This document shows positions 1 through 8,800 of a stretch of 64,000 nt of DNA, piece after piece; the stretch's first letter is position 1; every line of letters begins with the position of its first letter. A program made the translations under genes and the position numbers. The stretch lies in contig JAIUML010000006.1 in assembly GCA_022565595.1 (NCBI GenBank), positions 1-64,000 of the forward strand, written 5' to 3'. The notes under the pieces were generated by a model. It was not told the DNA's origin. It worked only from the letters and a program-made list of their open reading frames with translations, and made no database searches. The stretch comes from Saccharospirillum sp. (lineage in GTDB: Bacteria; Pseudomonadota; Gammaproteobacteria; Pseudomonadales; Natronospirillaceae).

Positions 1-579
1 CACGCGACGGAGATGGCCGAGTACCTGGAGGAGAACTGCGAGGACGACTGCAGCAGCGTGTCCTGCCGGGATGCGTTCCAGGTTGTGCTTGCGTTCCACG
101 ACAAATGCTCACCGTCTGAGGTGCCTCACGCTGTTGGGCATGCGCTTCACGACGTAGAGGATGTGTGCGCGGCGCAGAGCTGCAACACAGGTGACGAGGG
201 TGCCGACCCCAACACCTGCGACGACCACGACCACGACCACGACCCCGACCACGACCACGACCACGACCACGATCATGGCCACGACCACGATCATGATCAT
301 GGCCATGACCACAGTCACGACGATCACGGCCACGGCCATGATGACCACGGGCATGATGATCACGGCCACGGCCACGATCATGACCATGACCACGATGGTC
401 ATAGTGATGTGTACACCGAGTGGACCTTCCACTGTGATAACATTGACGCCCTTACGGACATTCAGGTTGGCCTGTTCGAAGCCTTCCCGAACCTGACCGA
501 GCTTGATGTTCAGTACCTGACAGAAGACAAGCAAGGTGCGGCAGAGCTGACACCACGGAACGCTCGATTGCGGTTCTGA
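1..579 (+). CDS. ZrgA-like (DUF2796) His-rich zinc-binding protein, 5' partial, possibly chimeric
   Basis: The reading frame is open from base 1, so the true start lies outside the window; the first internal ATG is at 13. The last 55 residues, from about nt 409, match the C-terminal part of DUF2796/ZrgA proteins: an aromatic-x-FHC motif, then a segment with LFEAFPNL and a final AAELTP. ZrgA proteins are periplasmic zinc-binding partners of an ABC importer. A tract of alternating Asp and His with some Gly (about nt 217-408) is a plausible metal buffer and resembles the linker of this family. The first 70 residues do not look like a DUF2796 N-terminus: they contain seven cysteines and no recognisable family motif. 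The following ABC, FtsX-like and DUF3299 genes support a zinc role for the C-terminal half. The front half could be a different domain or an assembly join through the low-complexity tract. Confidence 0.6.
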   Translation, partial: HATEMAEYLEENCEDDCSSVSCRDAFQVVLAFHDKCSPSEVPHAVGHALHDVEDVCAAQSCNTGDEGADPNTCDDHDHDHDPDHDHDHDHDHGHDHDHDHGHDHSHDDHGHGHDDHGHDDHGHGHDHDHDHDGHSDVYTEWTFHCDNIDALTDIQVGLFEAFPNLTELDVQYLTEDKQGAAELTPRNARLRF

Positions 580-590
580 TTGGCGCCAAA

Positions 591-638
591 AGCCGGTGGG
601 CTGACGCCCACTACGTCGATAAGGACATCGACGCTCCA
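591..638. repeat. Family A palindromic element, right-arm copy (A1)
   Basis: This segment carries the right arm of family A: a GCTGACGCC block, CTACGTCGAT, then ACATCGACGCTCCA. It starts 12 bases after the stop of the DUF2796 gene and fills most of the gap before the ABC gene. The left arm is absent. Confidence 0.7.
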
Positions 639-671
639 CATGCCTTCAATTTCATTACCAAGAGGTTTTTC

Positions 672-1367
672 ATGTCATTGGCTTTGCAAATCGAGTCCCT
701 GAAGTTTCGGTGGCACCCTAAAGCTGAGCCGATACTTTCTATCGATGCACTTGAACTGGAGCTGGGCCAGTCCTTGTTCATTCAAGGGGCCAGCGGCAGC
801 GGTAAAAGCACCCTGTTGAACCTGATGGCGGGTGTGTTAACGCCTCAGCAAGGCGTCATCAACTTGCTCGATCAGCCGGTGTCGAAGTGGCGTGGCAAGC
901 AACGCGATCAGTTTCGTGCACACCACATTGGTTACATTTTCCAGCAATTCAATTTGCTGCCTTATCTCACGGTAATGGCCAATGTGCTGTTGCCGTGCCG
1001 CCTATCTGCAGGGCGTAAAAAGCGAGCACTTGAGGCCTATGGAACACTCGAGGCCTCGGCCCACCATTGGCTGGGTCAACTGAACATCCCACAAGCACTT
1101 TGGCAGCGACCGGTGACTGAATTGAGCGTCGGCCAACAGCAGCGCGTAGCGGCAGCACGAGCCTTGATGGGTGCCCCCGAATTGATCATTGCCGACGAGC
1201 CAACCTCGGCGCTGGATCAGGATAACGTCGAGAACTTCATGTCGGTACTCAGCCAGCAATGTGCGGCCATTGGCAGTTCGCTGATTTTTGTCAGCCACGA
1301 TCGGTACCTGGCAAAGTGGTTTGATCAGACCCTGACGCTTGGCAAAGCGCGCGAGGTGGCCGCATGA
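672..1367 (+). CDS. ABC transporter ATP-binding protein of the zrg-like zinc system
   Basis: This is a 231-residue LolD/MacB-type ATPase. The Walker A motif GASGSGKST is near residues 39-47, the signature LSVGQQQR near 151, Walker B with LIIADEPTSALD near 171-182, and the switch histidine in SHDRY follows. It should energise the FtsX-like permease encoded next, with which it overlaps by four bases (ATGA). ATPases of this type couple to FtsX-fold permeases that act on periplasmic substrates rather than to classic importers. Its position between a DUF2796 gene and a DUF3299 gene matches the ZrgABCDE-type zinc loci described in Vibrio. The start follows an AAGAGG ribosome-binding site. The zinc role is inferred from context. 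Confidence 0.88.
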   Translation: MSLALQIESLKFRWHPKAEPILSIDALELELGQSLFIQGASGSGKSTLLNLMAGVLTPQQGVINLLDQPVSKWRGKQRDQFRAHHIGYIFQQFNLLPYLTVMANVLLPCRLSAGRKKRALEAYGTLEASAHHWLGQLNIPQALWQRPVTELSVGQQQRVAAARALMGAPELIIADEPTSALDQDNVENFMSVLSQQCAAIGSSLIFVSHDRYLAKWFDQTLTLGKAREVAA

Positions 1368-2626
1368 ACTGGATACAATTGGCACTGGCCAGCCTCTGGA
1401 ATCGTCGTTCAACTGTGGTGTTGACGCTGGCCATGGTGGCACTGAGTCTGTGCCTGTTGCTGACGGTTGATCGAATCCGTCAGGACACACGGTCCAGTTT
1501 CGCCAACACGCTTTCAGGTACCGACCTGATCATTGGCGGCCGCACGGGTAATCTGAACCTGCTGCTGTATTCGGTATTTCGTATTGGCAACGCCACCAAT
1601 AACATCAGTTGGCAAACCTACGACGACATTCGTAACAACAACGCCGTTGCCTGGACGATTCCGATTACGCTCGGTGATTCTCATCACGGCTATCGAGTGA
1701 TTGGCACCAACACCGATTACTTTGAGCACTACCAGTATGGGCGTCGGCAGAATCTGGCCCTGCAAAAAGGCCGTGCGTTCGATCGCGATGTCGTTTATGA
1801 GGCCGTGCTTGGTCATGAAGTTGCTCAGGTTCTGGATTATGATTTGGGTGATGAAATCGTCATTGCTCATGGCTTGGGTCGAACGTCCTTCGAAAACCAC
1901 GACGACAAACCCTTTGTTGTGGTCGGTATTCTGGCACCCACGGGCACGCCCGTGGATCGCTCGGTGCATATCCCGCTGGAGGGTTACACGGCCATCCATA
2001 TAGACTGGCAATCCGGTGCGCGCATTCCAGGTCTGACGATATCGGCCGAAGAAGCATTGGAGCGTGATCTGACACCGGACAGCGTCACCGCTGTTTTTGT
2101 CGGCATGAAATCCCGTATTCAGACCTTTCAGTTTCAGCGTCGAATTAACGAGTATCGGCAGGAGCCGCTCAGTGCCATTATTCCTGGCGCCACCTTGCAG
2201 GAGCTGTGGCAGATGATCGCCATCGCTGAGAATGCGCTGATAGCGGTGTCTTTTATGGTGGTTGTGACTGGGACTCTGGGCATGGTGGCTGTCATTCTGG
2301 CTGGCTTGAACGAGCGTCGCCGTGAAATGGCAATTTTGCGTGCCCTTGGCGCCAGGCCTGCCCATATTCTGGGGTTGTTGATGTTGGAATCCGGCTTTTA
2401 TGGGTTGCTGGGTTTGATGTTGGCGATACTGGTCCATTGGGGTCTGATAGCCGCTGTGGGTCTTTGGGTTCAAAGCCAATATGGCATATCATTGGCGATC
2501 ACCCTGCCGGATGCCACCCTATCGATGATTCTTGGTGGTTTTCTGGTGACGACCTTTCTGGTCGGGCTGGTGCCGGGCTGGAAAGCCTATCGTCAGTCAT
2601 TGGCGGATGGGTTGACGGCGAATTAG
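1364..2626 (+). CDS. FtsX-like ABC permease of the zrg-like zinc system
   Basis: The 420-residue protein has the FtsX/MacB plan. There is one N-terminal membrane helix (about residues 12-32), a large periplasmic domain (about 35-285), then three helices near 288-312, 333-365 and 388-408. The sequence ERRREMAILRALGA in the cytoplasmic loop after the second helix is typical of the FtsX core domain. It overlaps the ATPase gene by four bases and is probably translationally coupled to it. With the ATPase it would form a complex working with the DUF2796 and DUF3299 proteins. Transport direction and substrate are inferred from the conserved neighbourhood only. Confidence 0.87.
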   Translation: MNWIQLALASLWNRRSTVVLTLAMVALSLCLLLTVDRIRQDTRSSFANTLSGTDLIIGGRTGNLNLLLYSVFRIGNATNNISWQTYDDIRNNNAVAWTIPITLGDSHHGYRVIGTNTDYFEHYQYGRRQNLALQKGRAFDRDVVYEAVLGHEVAQVLDYDLGDEIVIAHGLGRTSFENHDDKPFVVVGILAPTGTPVDRSVHIPLEGYTAIHIDWQSGARIPGLTISAEEALERDLTPDSVTAVFVGMKSRIQTFQFQRRINEYRQEPLSAIIPGATLQELWQMIAIAENALIAVSFMVVVTGTLGMVAVILAGLNERRREMAILRALGARPAHILGLLMLESGFYGLLGLMLAILVHWGLIAAVGLWVQSQYGISLAITLPDATLSMILGGFLVTTFLVGLVPGWKAYRQSLADGLTAN

Positions 2627-2631
2627 GACAA

Positions 2632-2748
2632 TGGAGTGTCTTTGGAGTGTCGATGCCCCCATCGACACGGCGTGCGTAGCGCGCTTGGGTTTTGCGGCGG
2701 GGCCGGAAGGCTGGCGCCTGCTACGTCGATGATGATATCGACGCTCCA
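2632..2748. repeat. Family A palindromic element, full-length copy (A2)
   Basis: This is a long copy of family A. It begins with a short extra TGGAGTGTC, then TGGAGTGTCGATG, passes through a core containing GCGCGCTTGGGTTTT, and ends CTACGTCGATGATGATATCG followed by ACGCTCCA. The core is nearly identical to those at 16411-16517 and, reverse-complemented, 26202-26308. It starts six bases after the permease stop and separates the permease from the DUF3299 gene, so the polycistronic mRNA would carry a strong hairpin here. Confidence 0.85.
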
Positions 2749-2785
2749 TTCATCAATTCCTGGACTCCAGGATGCAGGCAAAGGT

Positions 2786-3313
2786 ATGAGGCAGTTTCTT
2801 TCTGGTTTGGTTGGCTTTTTGATCATGGTAACGTCCGCAAAGGCGGATGGTGCTGTGGAACTGCGCTGGGCGGACCTGATTCCTGAAGGCTTTAATGCTA
2901 CCAGCCTGACCGAAGAGCTCGATCTCGATCAATACAACCTCGCCAGCTTGTCGGATGACGACCCCGAAGCCCAGCGCCTCTACAACGACATGGTGCAGCT
3001 CTTTGCCAATGCGCCGGTGGTTGATCAGTACGATGGGACCGTGGTACGAATTCCCGGCTTTGTTGTGCCACTGGAGCTGGACGAAGACCGGGTGTTGAGC
3101 TTCCTGCTGGTCCCTTATTTTGGTGCCTGCATTCATACGCCACCACCACCGTCGAACCAGATTGTCTACGTCGAGACGGACGGCCAGTTCAGAGCGCCGG
3201 CGTTGGATGACCCGGTCTACGTGACCGGCCGGTTGCGTGTTGAACATCAGGATTCGGACCTCGGCAGTGCCGGCTACACCATTCAAGCGGCCAATCTGGA
3301 ATCCTTCCTGTAA
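2786..3313 (+). CDS. DUF3299 family exported protein (ZrgE-like)
   Basis: I place the start at 2786, where an AGGCAAAGG site precedes an ATG and the product begins with a clean signal peptide (MRQFLSGLVGFLIMVTSAKA). An upstream in-frame ATG at 2636 would translate through the repeat element and is unlikely. The mature protein of about 155 residues contains PGFVVPLE, then FLLVPYFGACIHTPPPP with its conserved Cys, His and proline run, and a late YVTGRL segment; these are hallmarks of DUF3299. Members are small periplasmic proteins found beside zinc ABC systems in Vibrio and Pseudomonas. The protein probably assists the transporter; its biochemical role is not established. Confidence 0.82.
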   Translation: MRQFLSGLVGFLIMVTSAKADGAVELRWADLIPEGFNATSLTEELDLDQYNLASLSDDDPEAQRLYNDMVQLFANAPVVDQYDGTVVRIPGFVVPLELDEDRVLSFLLVPYFGACIHTPPPPSNQIVYVETDGQFRAPALDDPVYVTGRLRVEHQDSDLGSAGYTIQAANLESFL

Positions 3314-3447
3314 GTGCCGGACCGTGCACAAGCCACATTTCCAGATATGGGCCACTAGTGAGCCCGATGGTATTCGGGTATTCTGTTTTTGGCAGTCCAG
3401 CCCTGAAATCACCGGCTGGGTAACTACGGCACAGGGAGCAGGACCGC

Positions 3448-4731
3448 ATGAGAAAAACCCTTCTTGTCTTTTTACTGGTGTTAGTCGTTCTCGGTGGCGG
3501 CTCTTATTATCTGGTGACCTCCCGGGTCGTGGACCAACTGCAACAGGCACAGCAGCAATTGGCGCCCGTTGGCACGCTGCAATACGGAGCGGTGCACATC
3601 ACCCCGGGTGGCACGCTGCAGGTTAATCAATTGGCGTTCTACCCTCACGCCAGTAACGATGTTTTGCGCGTTGAGCGCGTCTCCCTGGTGACCGACAGCA
3701 TTTTTACCCTGATGCAGATTGCTGCGGTTATGCAAAGCGACAGAACACCCGAGACATTGCGCTTTGAATTCAAGGGCGTAGAGATGGACTTTCGGGGTGA
3801 CTGGCTGGCGAACTTGACGGAAAGCCCGAGTGCTGGGCCGAGTCGGCATCTTTATGCAGCGGGCTGCGCTGAGCGAGACTACTTCAATTTTGCGGATCTG
3901 GACTTGATGGGTTACCAGAACCCCAGGTCGGATATGGCGCTGGAGTATCGTTGGTCAGTCAATACCTCCCGCCTGTTGATACTGGGTGAATTGACCACAG
4001 AGGGCATGTACCGGCTCGAGTTTAACGTGGACCTGGCAATCCAGGATGATGCAGCCGACCCCATGGCCGGCATGTTGGCCACCCAGTTGCGCCGTGCCGA
4101 ATTCAGTTACACCAATCTGGGCTTTACCAACAGCGTGATCAGCTATTGTGCGCGTGAAACTGGCCTGACCCAGGAAGCCTACCTCGAGCAGCACATCGAG
4201 GCCTGGCAGGAGATGTGGGGAAGCGCTCATGTCGAACTGGGCGATGAACTGGTCGATGGCTACCGTGAATTCATGCAGCAGCCGGAGCGGTTAACCATAG
4301 AAGCCTATCCTGGCGTCAGTATGATGCAACTTGCCATGGCAGGCTCTCCAGAGGCAATTCTGGAGCAACTGGCTCCTCAGATGACCGTCAACCAGGGCAC
4401 GCCTCGGCGGGTTGAACTGGCCTTTGTCGAGCGGCCGATTGAGCGAGCAAGATCGTCGGAATCAGCTCAAAGCAGCCCGCGCGCAACGGAAAGCCCTGCC
4501 ACTACACCGAGCCGATCGGCATCTCCCGGACGGGTATTGGCGGTGACTGAACTGGATAATTTTCTGGAGCGAGGTGTCGTTGTTCGTCTGAACGATGGGC
4601 GTCGTTACGAGGGGGTTATCGTCAGTGTGGAGAATGAACGGTTGCACCTGAGGCGAATTCTGTTTAACGGACAGATGGTAATGCCGGTGCGTTTCGATGA
4701 TATCGGTGAAGTTCGCTTGCGAGGCAGTTGA
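3448..4731 (+). CDS. Membrane-anchored protein of unknown function with a C-terminal Lsm-like domain
   Basis: The 427-residue protein starts with a single hydrophobic segment (about residues 4-24, signal anchor or signal peptide). An extracytoplasmic region with no family I recognise follows. A low-complexity Ser/Pro/Arg linker (about 335-357) leads to a final domain of about 65 residues. That domain (about 362-427) reads ELDNFLERGVVVRLNDGRR, then a YEGVIVSVENERLHLRR strand pair and a VMPVRFDDIGEVRL end, which resembles an Sm/Lsm beta-barrel. An Lsm-like fold outside the cytoplasm would more likely bind protein or polysaccharide than RNA. A GGAGCAGGA-type site precedes the ATG. The gene appears to be monocistronic. 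Confidence 0.72.
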   Translation: MRKTLLVFLLVLVVLGGGSYYLVTSRVVDQLQQAQQQLAPVGTLQYGAVHITPGGTLQVNQLAFYPHASNDVLRVERVSLVTDSIFTLMQIAAVMQSDRTPETLRFEFKGVEMDFRGDWLANLTESPSAGPSRHLYAAGCAERDYFNFADLDLMGYQNPRSDMALEYRWSVNTSRLLILGELTTEGMYRLEFNVDLAIQDDAADPMAGMLATQLRRAEFSYTNLGFTNSVISYCARETGLTQEAYLEQHIEAWQEMWGSAHVELGDELVDGYREFMQQPERLTIEAYPGVSMMQLAMAGSPEAILEQLAPQMTVNQGTPRRVELAFVERPIERARSSESAQSSPRATESPATTPSRSASPGRVLAVTELDNFLERGVVVRLNDGRRYEGVIVSVENERLHLRRILFNGQMVMPVRFDDIGEVRLRGS

Positions 4732-4767
4732 CCAAAAGATAGACGGCTGTTTAGCCGCTCAGCGGAT

Positions 4768-4817
4768 CAGAGGGCACCGAGCCAATGTTGGTATTGGCGT
4801 AACCGGTGCCCCCTCGG
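4768..4817. terminator. Possible bidirectional hairpin between convergent genes
   Basis: A nested inverted repeat lies between the convergent stops at 4731 and 4819. The outer arms are AGGGCACCG and CGGTGCCCC, with an inner GCCAAT/ATTGGC pair. There is no clear T run on either strand, so it may stabilise 3' ends rather than act as an intrinsic terminator. Confidence 0.4.
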
Positions 4818-4818
4818 G

Positions 4819-5052
4819 TTAAGCGCTAGATGGCCCGGCCCTCTCCTTCTTCGGTTTGGCAGCAGGCTCCTGCTGCTGGGCCGGAGTCTCCCAGACCAGT
4901 GGCTGCTCATAGGTCACGTTATCCAGACCCAGGTCCTTCCGCATGTGCGGACTCAGGTTATCCAGATCCAGACGTCCTCTACGTTGCTGCTTCAACCAGG
5001 AGTTCAGGTCGCGGCGTTGTTTTATGCGTTGAAACAGGTTCATTAATTTCAT
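4819..5052 (-). CDS. Small DUF1127-like protein
   Basis: The start is the ATG at 5052, which follows GGAG at a seven-base spacing; the longer frame to 5070 would begin at TTG. The 77-residue product begins MKLMNLFQRIKQRRDLNSWL. It then has LDNLSPHMRKDLGLD, which fits the DUF1127 core (an Arg-rich helix followed by Leu-Ser-x-x-x-x-x-Asp-Leu/Ile-Gly-Leu). The tail is Ala/Gln/Pro/Lys-rich and probably disordered. Small DUF1127 proteins in alphaproteobacteria affect phosphate and stress physiology and RNA handling; this role cannot be assumed here. Confidence 0.72.
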   Translation of the reverse strand: MKLMNLFQRIKQRRDLNSWLKQQRRGRLDLDNLSPHMRKDLGLDNVTYEQPLVWETPAQQQEPAAKPKKERAGPSSA

Positions 5053-5844
5053 GGTCTTTCTCCAGTGCAATCAAAAGGTTGCCAGCGGAGCTATGGATCA
5101 AGACCGAGGTTGCGCAGAACGGCGACAGGGCTAAAAGGGTGTCGCTTGATACAGGGCCGCGGTATTGATCCGCGGCTCGTGAGGCAGGGTTACACGAATC
5201 GCGGACGCAACGGAGCATTCGCTCCATGCCAGGTGACATTACCCATTACGGAACGGGGGCGTCGTTGTGTGCTGAGAGTATTGTGCTTGCTCATAATCAC
5301 TGCCTCCGGTCGTTAGTCTGCTTCGTGGTTGGGGTGTTGCCGGAAATCGGCCGACAACGGAACAAAGAATATCCTAAGCGCCGAGTGTCGACAAGATGTA
5401 AAGAAGAATTTTTTCTTTTTTATCCTTTGCCCAAAAAGAATTGGGCTGTCTATCAGATGATTTGCATATACTTTGGAAAACGGTACTGCGTCACAAAAAT
5501 ACGAATGGGATGGTAGAGTGAATTGACATCGGGCTGACAAAATCATTTCATAGCGCCCGTCCTCTGAGCCCATCGGGTTTGGAAACCAGGTTGGATGACC
5601 TGGCAAGACCTTAGCCTCCTGCCTGGACAGTCGGGGGTGAAAGGAAAAAGGAAAGCGATATTTTAGGGAATGAAACAAGGAAGATACCCACCTTGTCTCA
5701 TCGGTGCGAGCGTGCCTCCGGCGCGAAGTCGCCCGTGTTTCTCTTGAATATCGTTTTCTCTGGCGCATTAGCGCAAACCAAAAGGTGTTGGGTTCATGGA
5801 ACCTTGAACCCGACATGGACTTTGAACGTTCTCTGGAGAAAACA
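5053..5844. other. Long divergent intergenic region with AT-rich promoter candidates
   Basis: This stretch of 792 bases between the DUF1127 gene and the large lipoprotein holds no credible gene. It contains a T-rich block near 5408-5425 and a TATACT hexamer near 5467-5472 that could be a -10 element. There is also a CCAGGT/ACCTGG hairpin near 5585-5602 and a GGGTTC/GAACCC hairpin near 5789-5811, just upstream of the lipoprotein start. The long leader suggests control of the lipoprotein at the mRNA level, but I match no known riboswitch class. Confidence 0.4.
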
Positions 5845-8800
5845 ATGTCTGAAGGATTATGGAGCAAGAAAACCCTGGTTATCGCCATCGCCACAGGAAC
5901 ACTGGCACTGGCTGGTTGCAACGACGACAACGGCAACACCACCACCACACCCTCTGAGCAAAGCCAAAACACGACCAATAACTTTGCCTATGTGAGCAAC
6001 CCTCGTGGTTCCATCACAGGTCTGGTGACAGACACCAACGGTTACCCGATTGAGGGTGCAACGGTTTATCTCGGTAACAATACTGCGGTGACTAACGCCG
6101 GCGGTCAGTATTACTTTGATGACGTCGCGGTCACTCAGACCGTGAAGAACGATACCGACGGCTATGCACAGGCGCTGTCGCTGACCATTCTGCCGCCCTC
6201 TGGCTACCTGCGCGCAACGGTAACCGTACAGCCACAAGCGCAAATCTTCACTGGTACCCAGGAAGACTCTGCTGTAGAAGGCCCCATTACTACCTTCATT
6301 GATGGCTTCAATGCCTCTGCCGGTACTGCGGTACTGCCAGCGCTGACGGCTTCTGTTGAAGGTGTTCTGCGCCACGCCGAAACCGGTGAAGCCCTGGGCA
6401 ATGTACTGGTTGGTCTGGACATGGTCAGCACCTCTATCGGTGTGGATCAGGAGCAACCGCAGGATGGTGTCAGCACGAGCTATGGTACTCAAGGCTACAC
6501 AGCGACCACATCCAGCGATGGCAGCTTCAGCTTCAGCAATGTGCCTGCTGATGCCATTCTTCGCCTGGCCGCTCAAGGTTATGAGGTGGACGCCTCAGCC
6601 GATACTTCAGACGAACACACCGGTGTGAATCTGGGCAGCGTCGATGCAACTCCGATTCTCAGCGCCGATACCATTTCACCCTGGGTGAAGATGGTGCAGG
6701 AAGTGGTAGACCAGAATGCCGGCACTGGCATGCTGCGTAAAGGCACCACCAACAGCATTACTCTGCAATTCAGTGAGCGTATGGCCAACGGCCTGGACGG
6801 TCAGTCGGTTGTGGTTCGTGATGTGACTGACGCCACCTATCTGAACAGCACTCTGTCTTTCAACAGCAACCGTGATCGCTTGACCATCAACCTGAGCAGC
6901 CCTGCTCCGGAAGGTCATGATCTCGACATCCTGCTGCTGGTAGACGACTTCCAGGACGTTGCGCAACCCTCCAACGCTCTGACTACTGGTACCGATATCG
7001 GTTTCGACCAGATCATTACTACCGCCCAGGGTTCAACTTACGTCAAGTTGTCTCTGAAAGCCTATAAAGAAGCCAACCAGGACGCGACTCAAGTTACCGA
7101 CTACACCCAGCAAGAGCGGGATGAGTACGGCGTTGACAACCTGGGTCTGGTTCAAGCCATCAACAGCGCTTTTGCCGACGTAGACGATGGCCGTGAAGGC
7201 ATTCACCAGTTGAACTCCGCTCTGGACTACGACGGTATCAATGGTGCCGATTCAGCAGAGCGTTTGACGGCACTCCTGGGTCAAATTGCTGGTACCGTTG
7301 GCTTGCCAGGCGACACCACTGTTCATGTGGACAACGCTTTGGTTCATTTTGAGCCTACCAACGCTTCCTACTACCGCGTAGAAGTACTCGACAAGGACAA
7401 TGAGTCCAAGTGGAATGCTCTGGCTGCGAAAGAACTGAAAGGCCCAGGTGAGCTGGATACCACCATCGATCCTGACTTCGGTCAGGTTGTTGCGCACGGT
7501 GCCAACACCGTTGAGCTGTTGTTTGACGGTGTGGTTCCTGGCGACAAAGTGGTTGTCACGCCTTTCGACGACTTCGGCTATGCTGGCAACCCAAGCACTC
7601 TGCTGCTGGTTGACAATGTACCGCCAACGACTGCACTGCAAACCTCCTATGGTGCTGGTGATCAGGACTCAGGTCTGGTTGTTGCCTTGCAGTACGGTAG
7701 TGGTGGTGAGCAATCGGCCATTTCCAATGTTGAAGTGGGCACGCCCTACCTCGACCTGACGCCTCGCCTCTTCGGTGAAGTGAACGGTACCAGCGAAGGC
7801 TCACAGGGTGATGAAGACTACATCAACACCTTCAAGCGTCTGTTTGAATACAACACCCGCAACCCTTTCGGTTCAAACAACCAGACCGTGGCGCAGGGTG
7901 ACTACTTCATCGAAGCCGATACTGGCATTTACGACCGTCTTGGCTTTGCGGCCTGGAAAGCCGGCGCAGACCTGAACCGCACCGTTGGTGTGGCTTTCAC
8001 CGAAGCTCTGGCCGACGACCTGCTGTTGGAACCGCTTTATGAACAGGTAGCGGGTACGGTTGTTCCAGAAAACTTTGTCGTCAACAACCATGTCTTCCGC
8101 AACGACAACGACTCTTTCGCTGTCAATGCTGATCTGGTTCAGTTCGACGTAAGCGACATCTACACCTTCGCTCTGCAAGAGTCTGGTGCTGTGATCGACT
8201 TTACCGACAGCGTTGCAGACAAAGCCGGCAACGTAGCAACGGCCGACGCCAACCCGAAAGTTGTGGTTCGCGACATGGTTCCGCCTATGGTTGAATCTGC
8301 CGTGTTCGAAGGTCGTAACCTGATTGTGGTATTCGACAAGGTCATCGACATCGATGCCATTGAAGACCCAAGCAGCGCCATGAGCCTGAATGGCGTCAAC
8401 ATCGACCTGTCTGACTCCAACTTCTATAGCTGGAATGCTGCGACTCGTACTTTGACCGTAAACCGTCGCAACAACATCGAAGGGGAGTACGATGACCTGG
8501 GCTTCTCAGCCTTTGACATCGCTACTGTATTCGATGCTGGTCAGTTCAACGATGCCAACCTCGGTGCCAACGTCAGCAGTGACGTGCTGCGCTTCCGTCA
8601 CGGCGCTCTAGACTTCAGTAAAATCCCGAACGCGAACGGTGCCGCCTGGGCGGACTATGACGATGCGACCACAGCACGCTTCTTTGAAGCGCCTGAGTTT
8701 GCCGTTATGAACCGCGTACGTGCCTTTACGGTCTCCAGTTCCTATGACCTGTTCTCAGGTGCGAACCCACGCATAGAAGTCAGCTACAGCTTCACGCATG

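Noticed and set aside
161-496. Thr/Met-rich open frame on the plus strand in the His-rich region
   Set aside because: It is a frame-shifted reading of the Asp-His repeat and has no start signal; the frame continuing from base 1 ends in a recognisable DUF2796 tail.
2636-2785. Upstream start for the DUF3299 gene
   Set aside because: The extra 50 codons are translated from the family A element and would bury the signal peptide.
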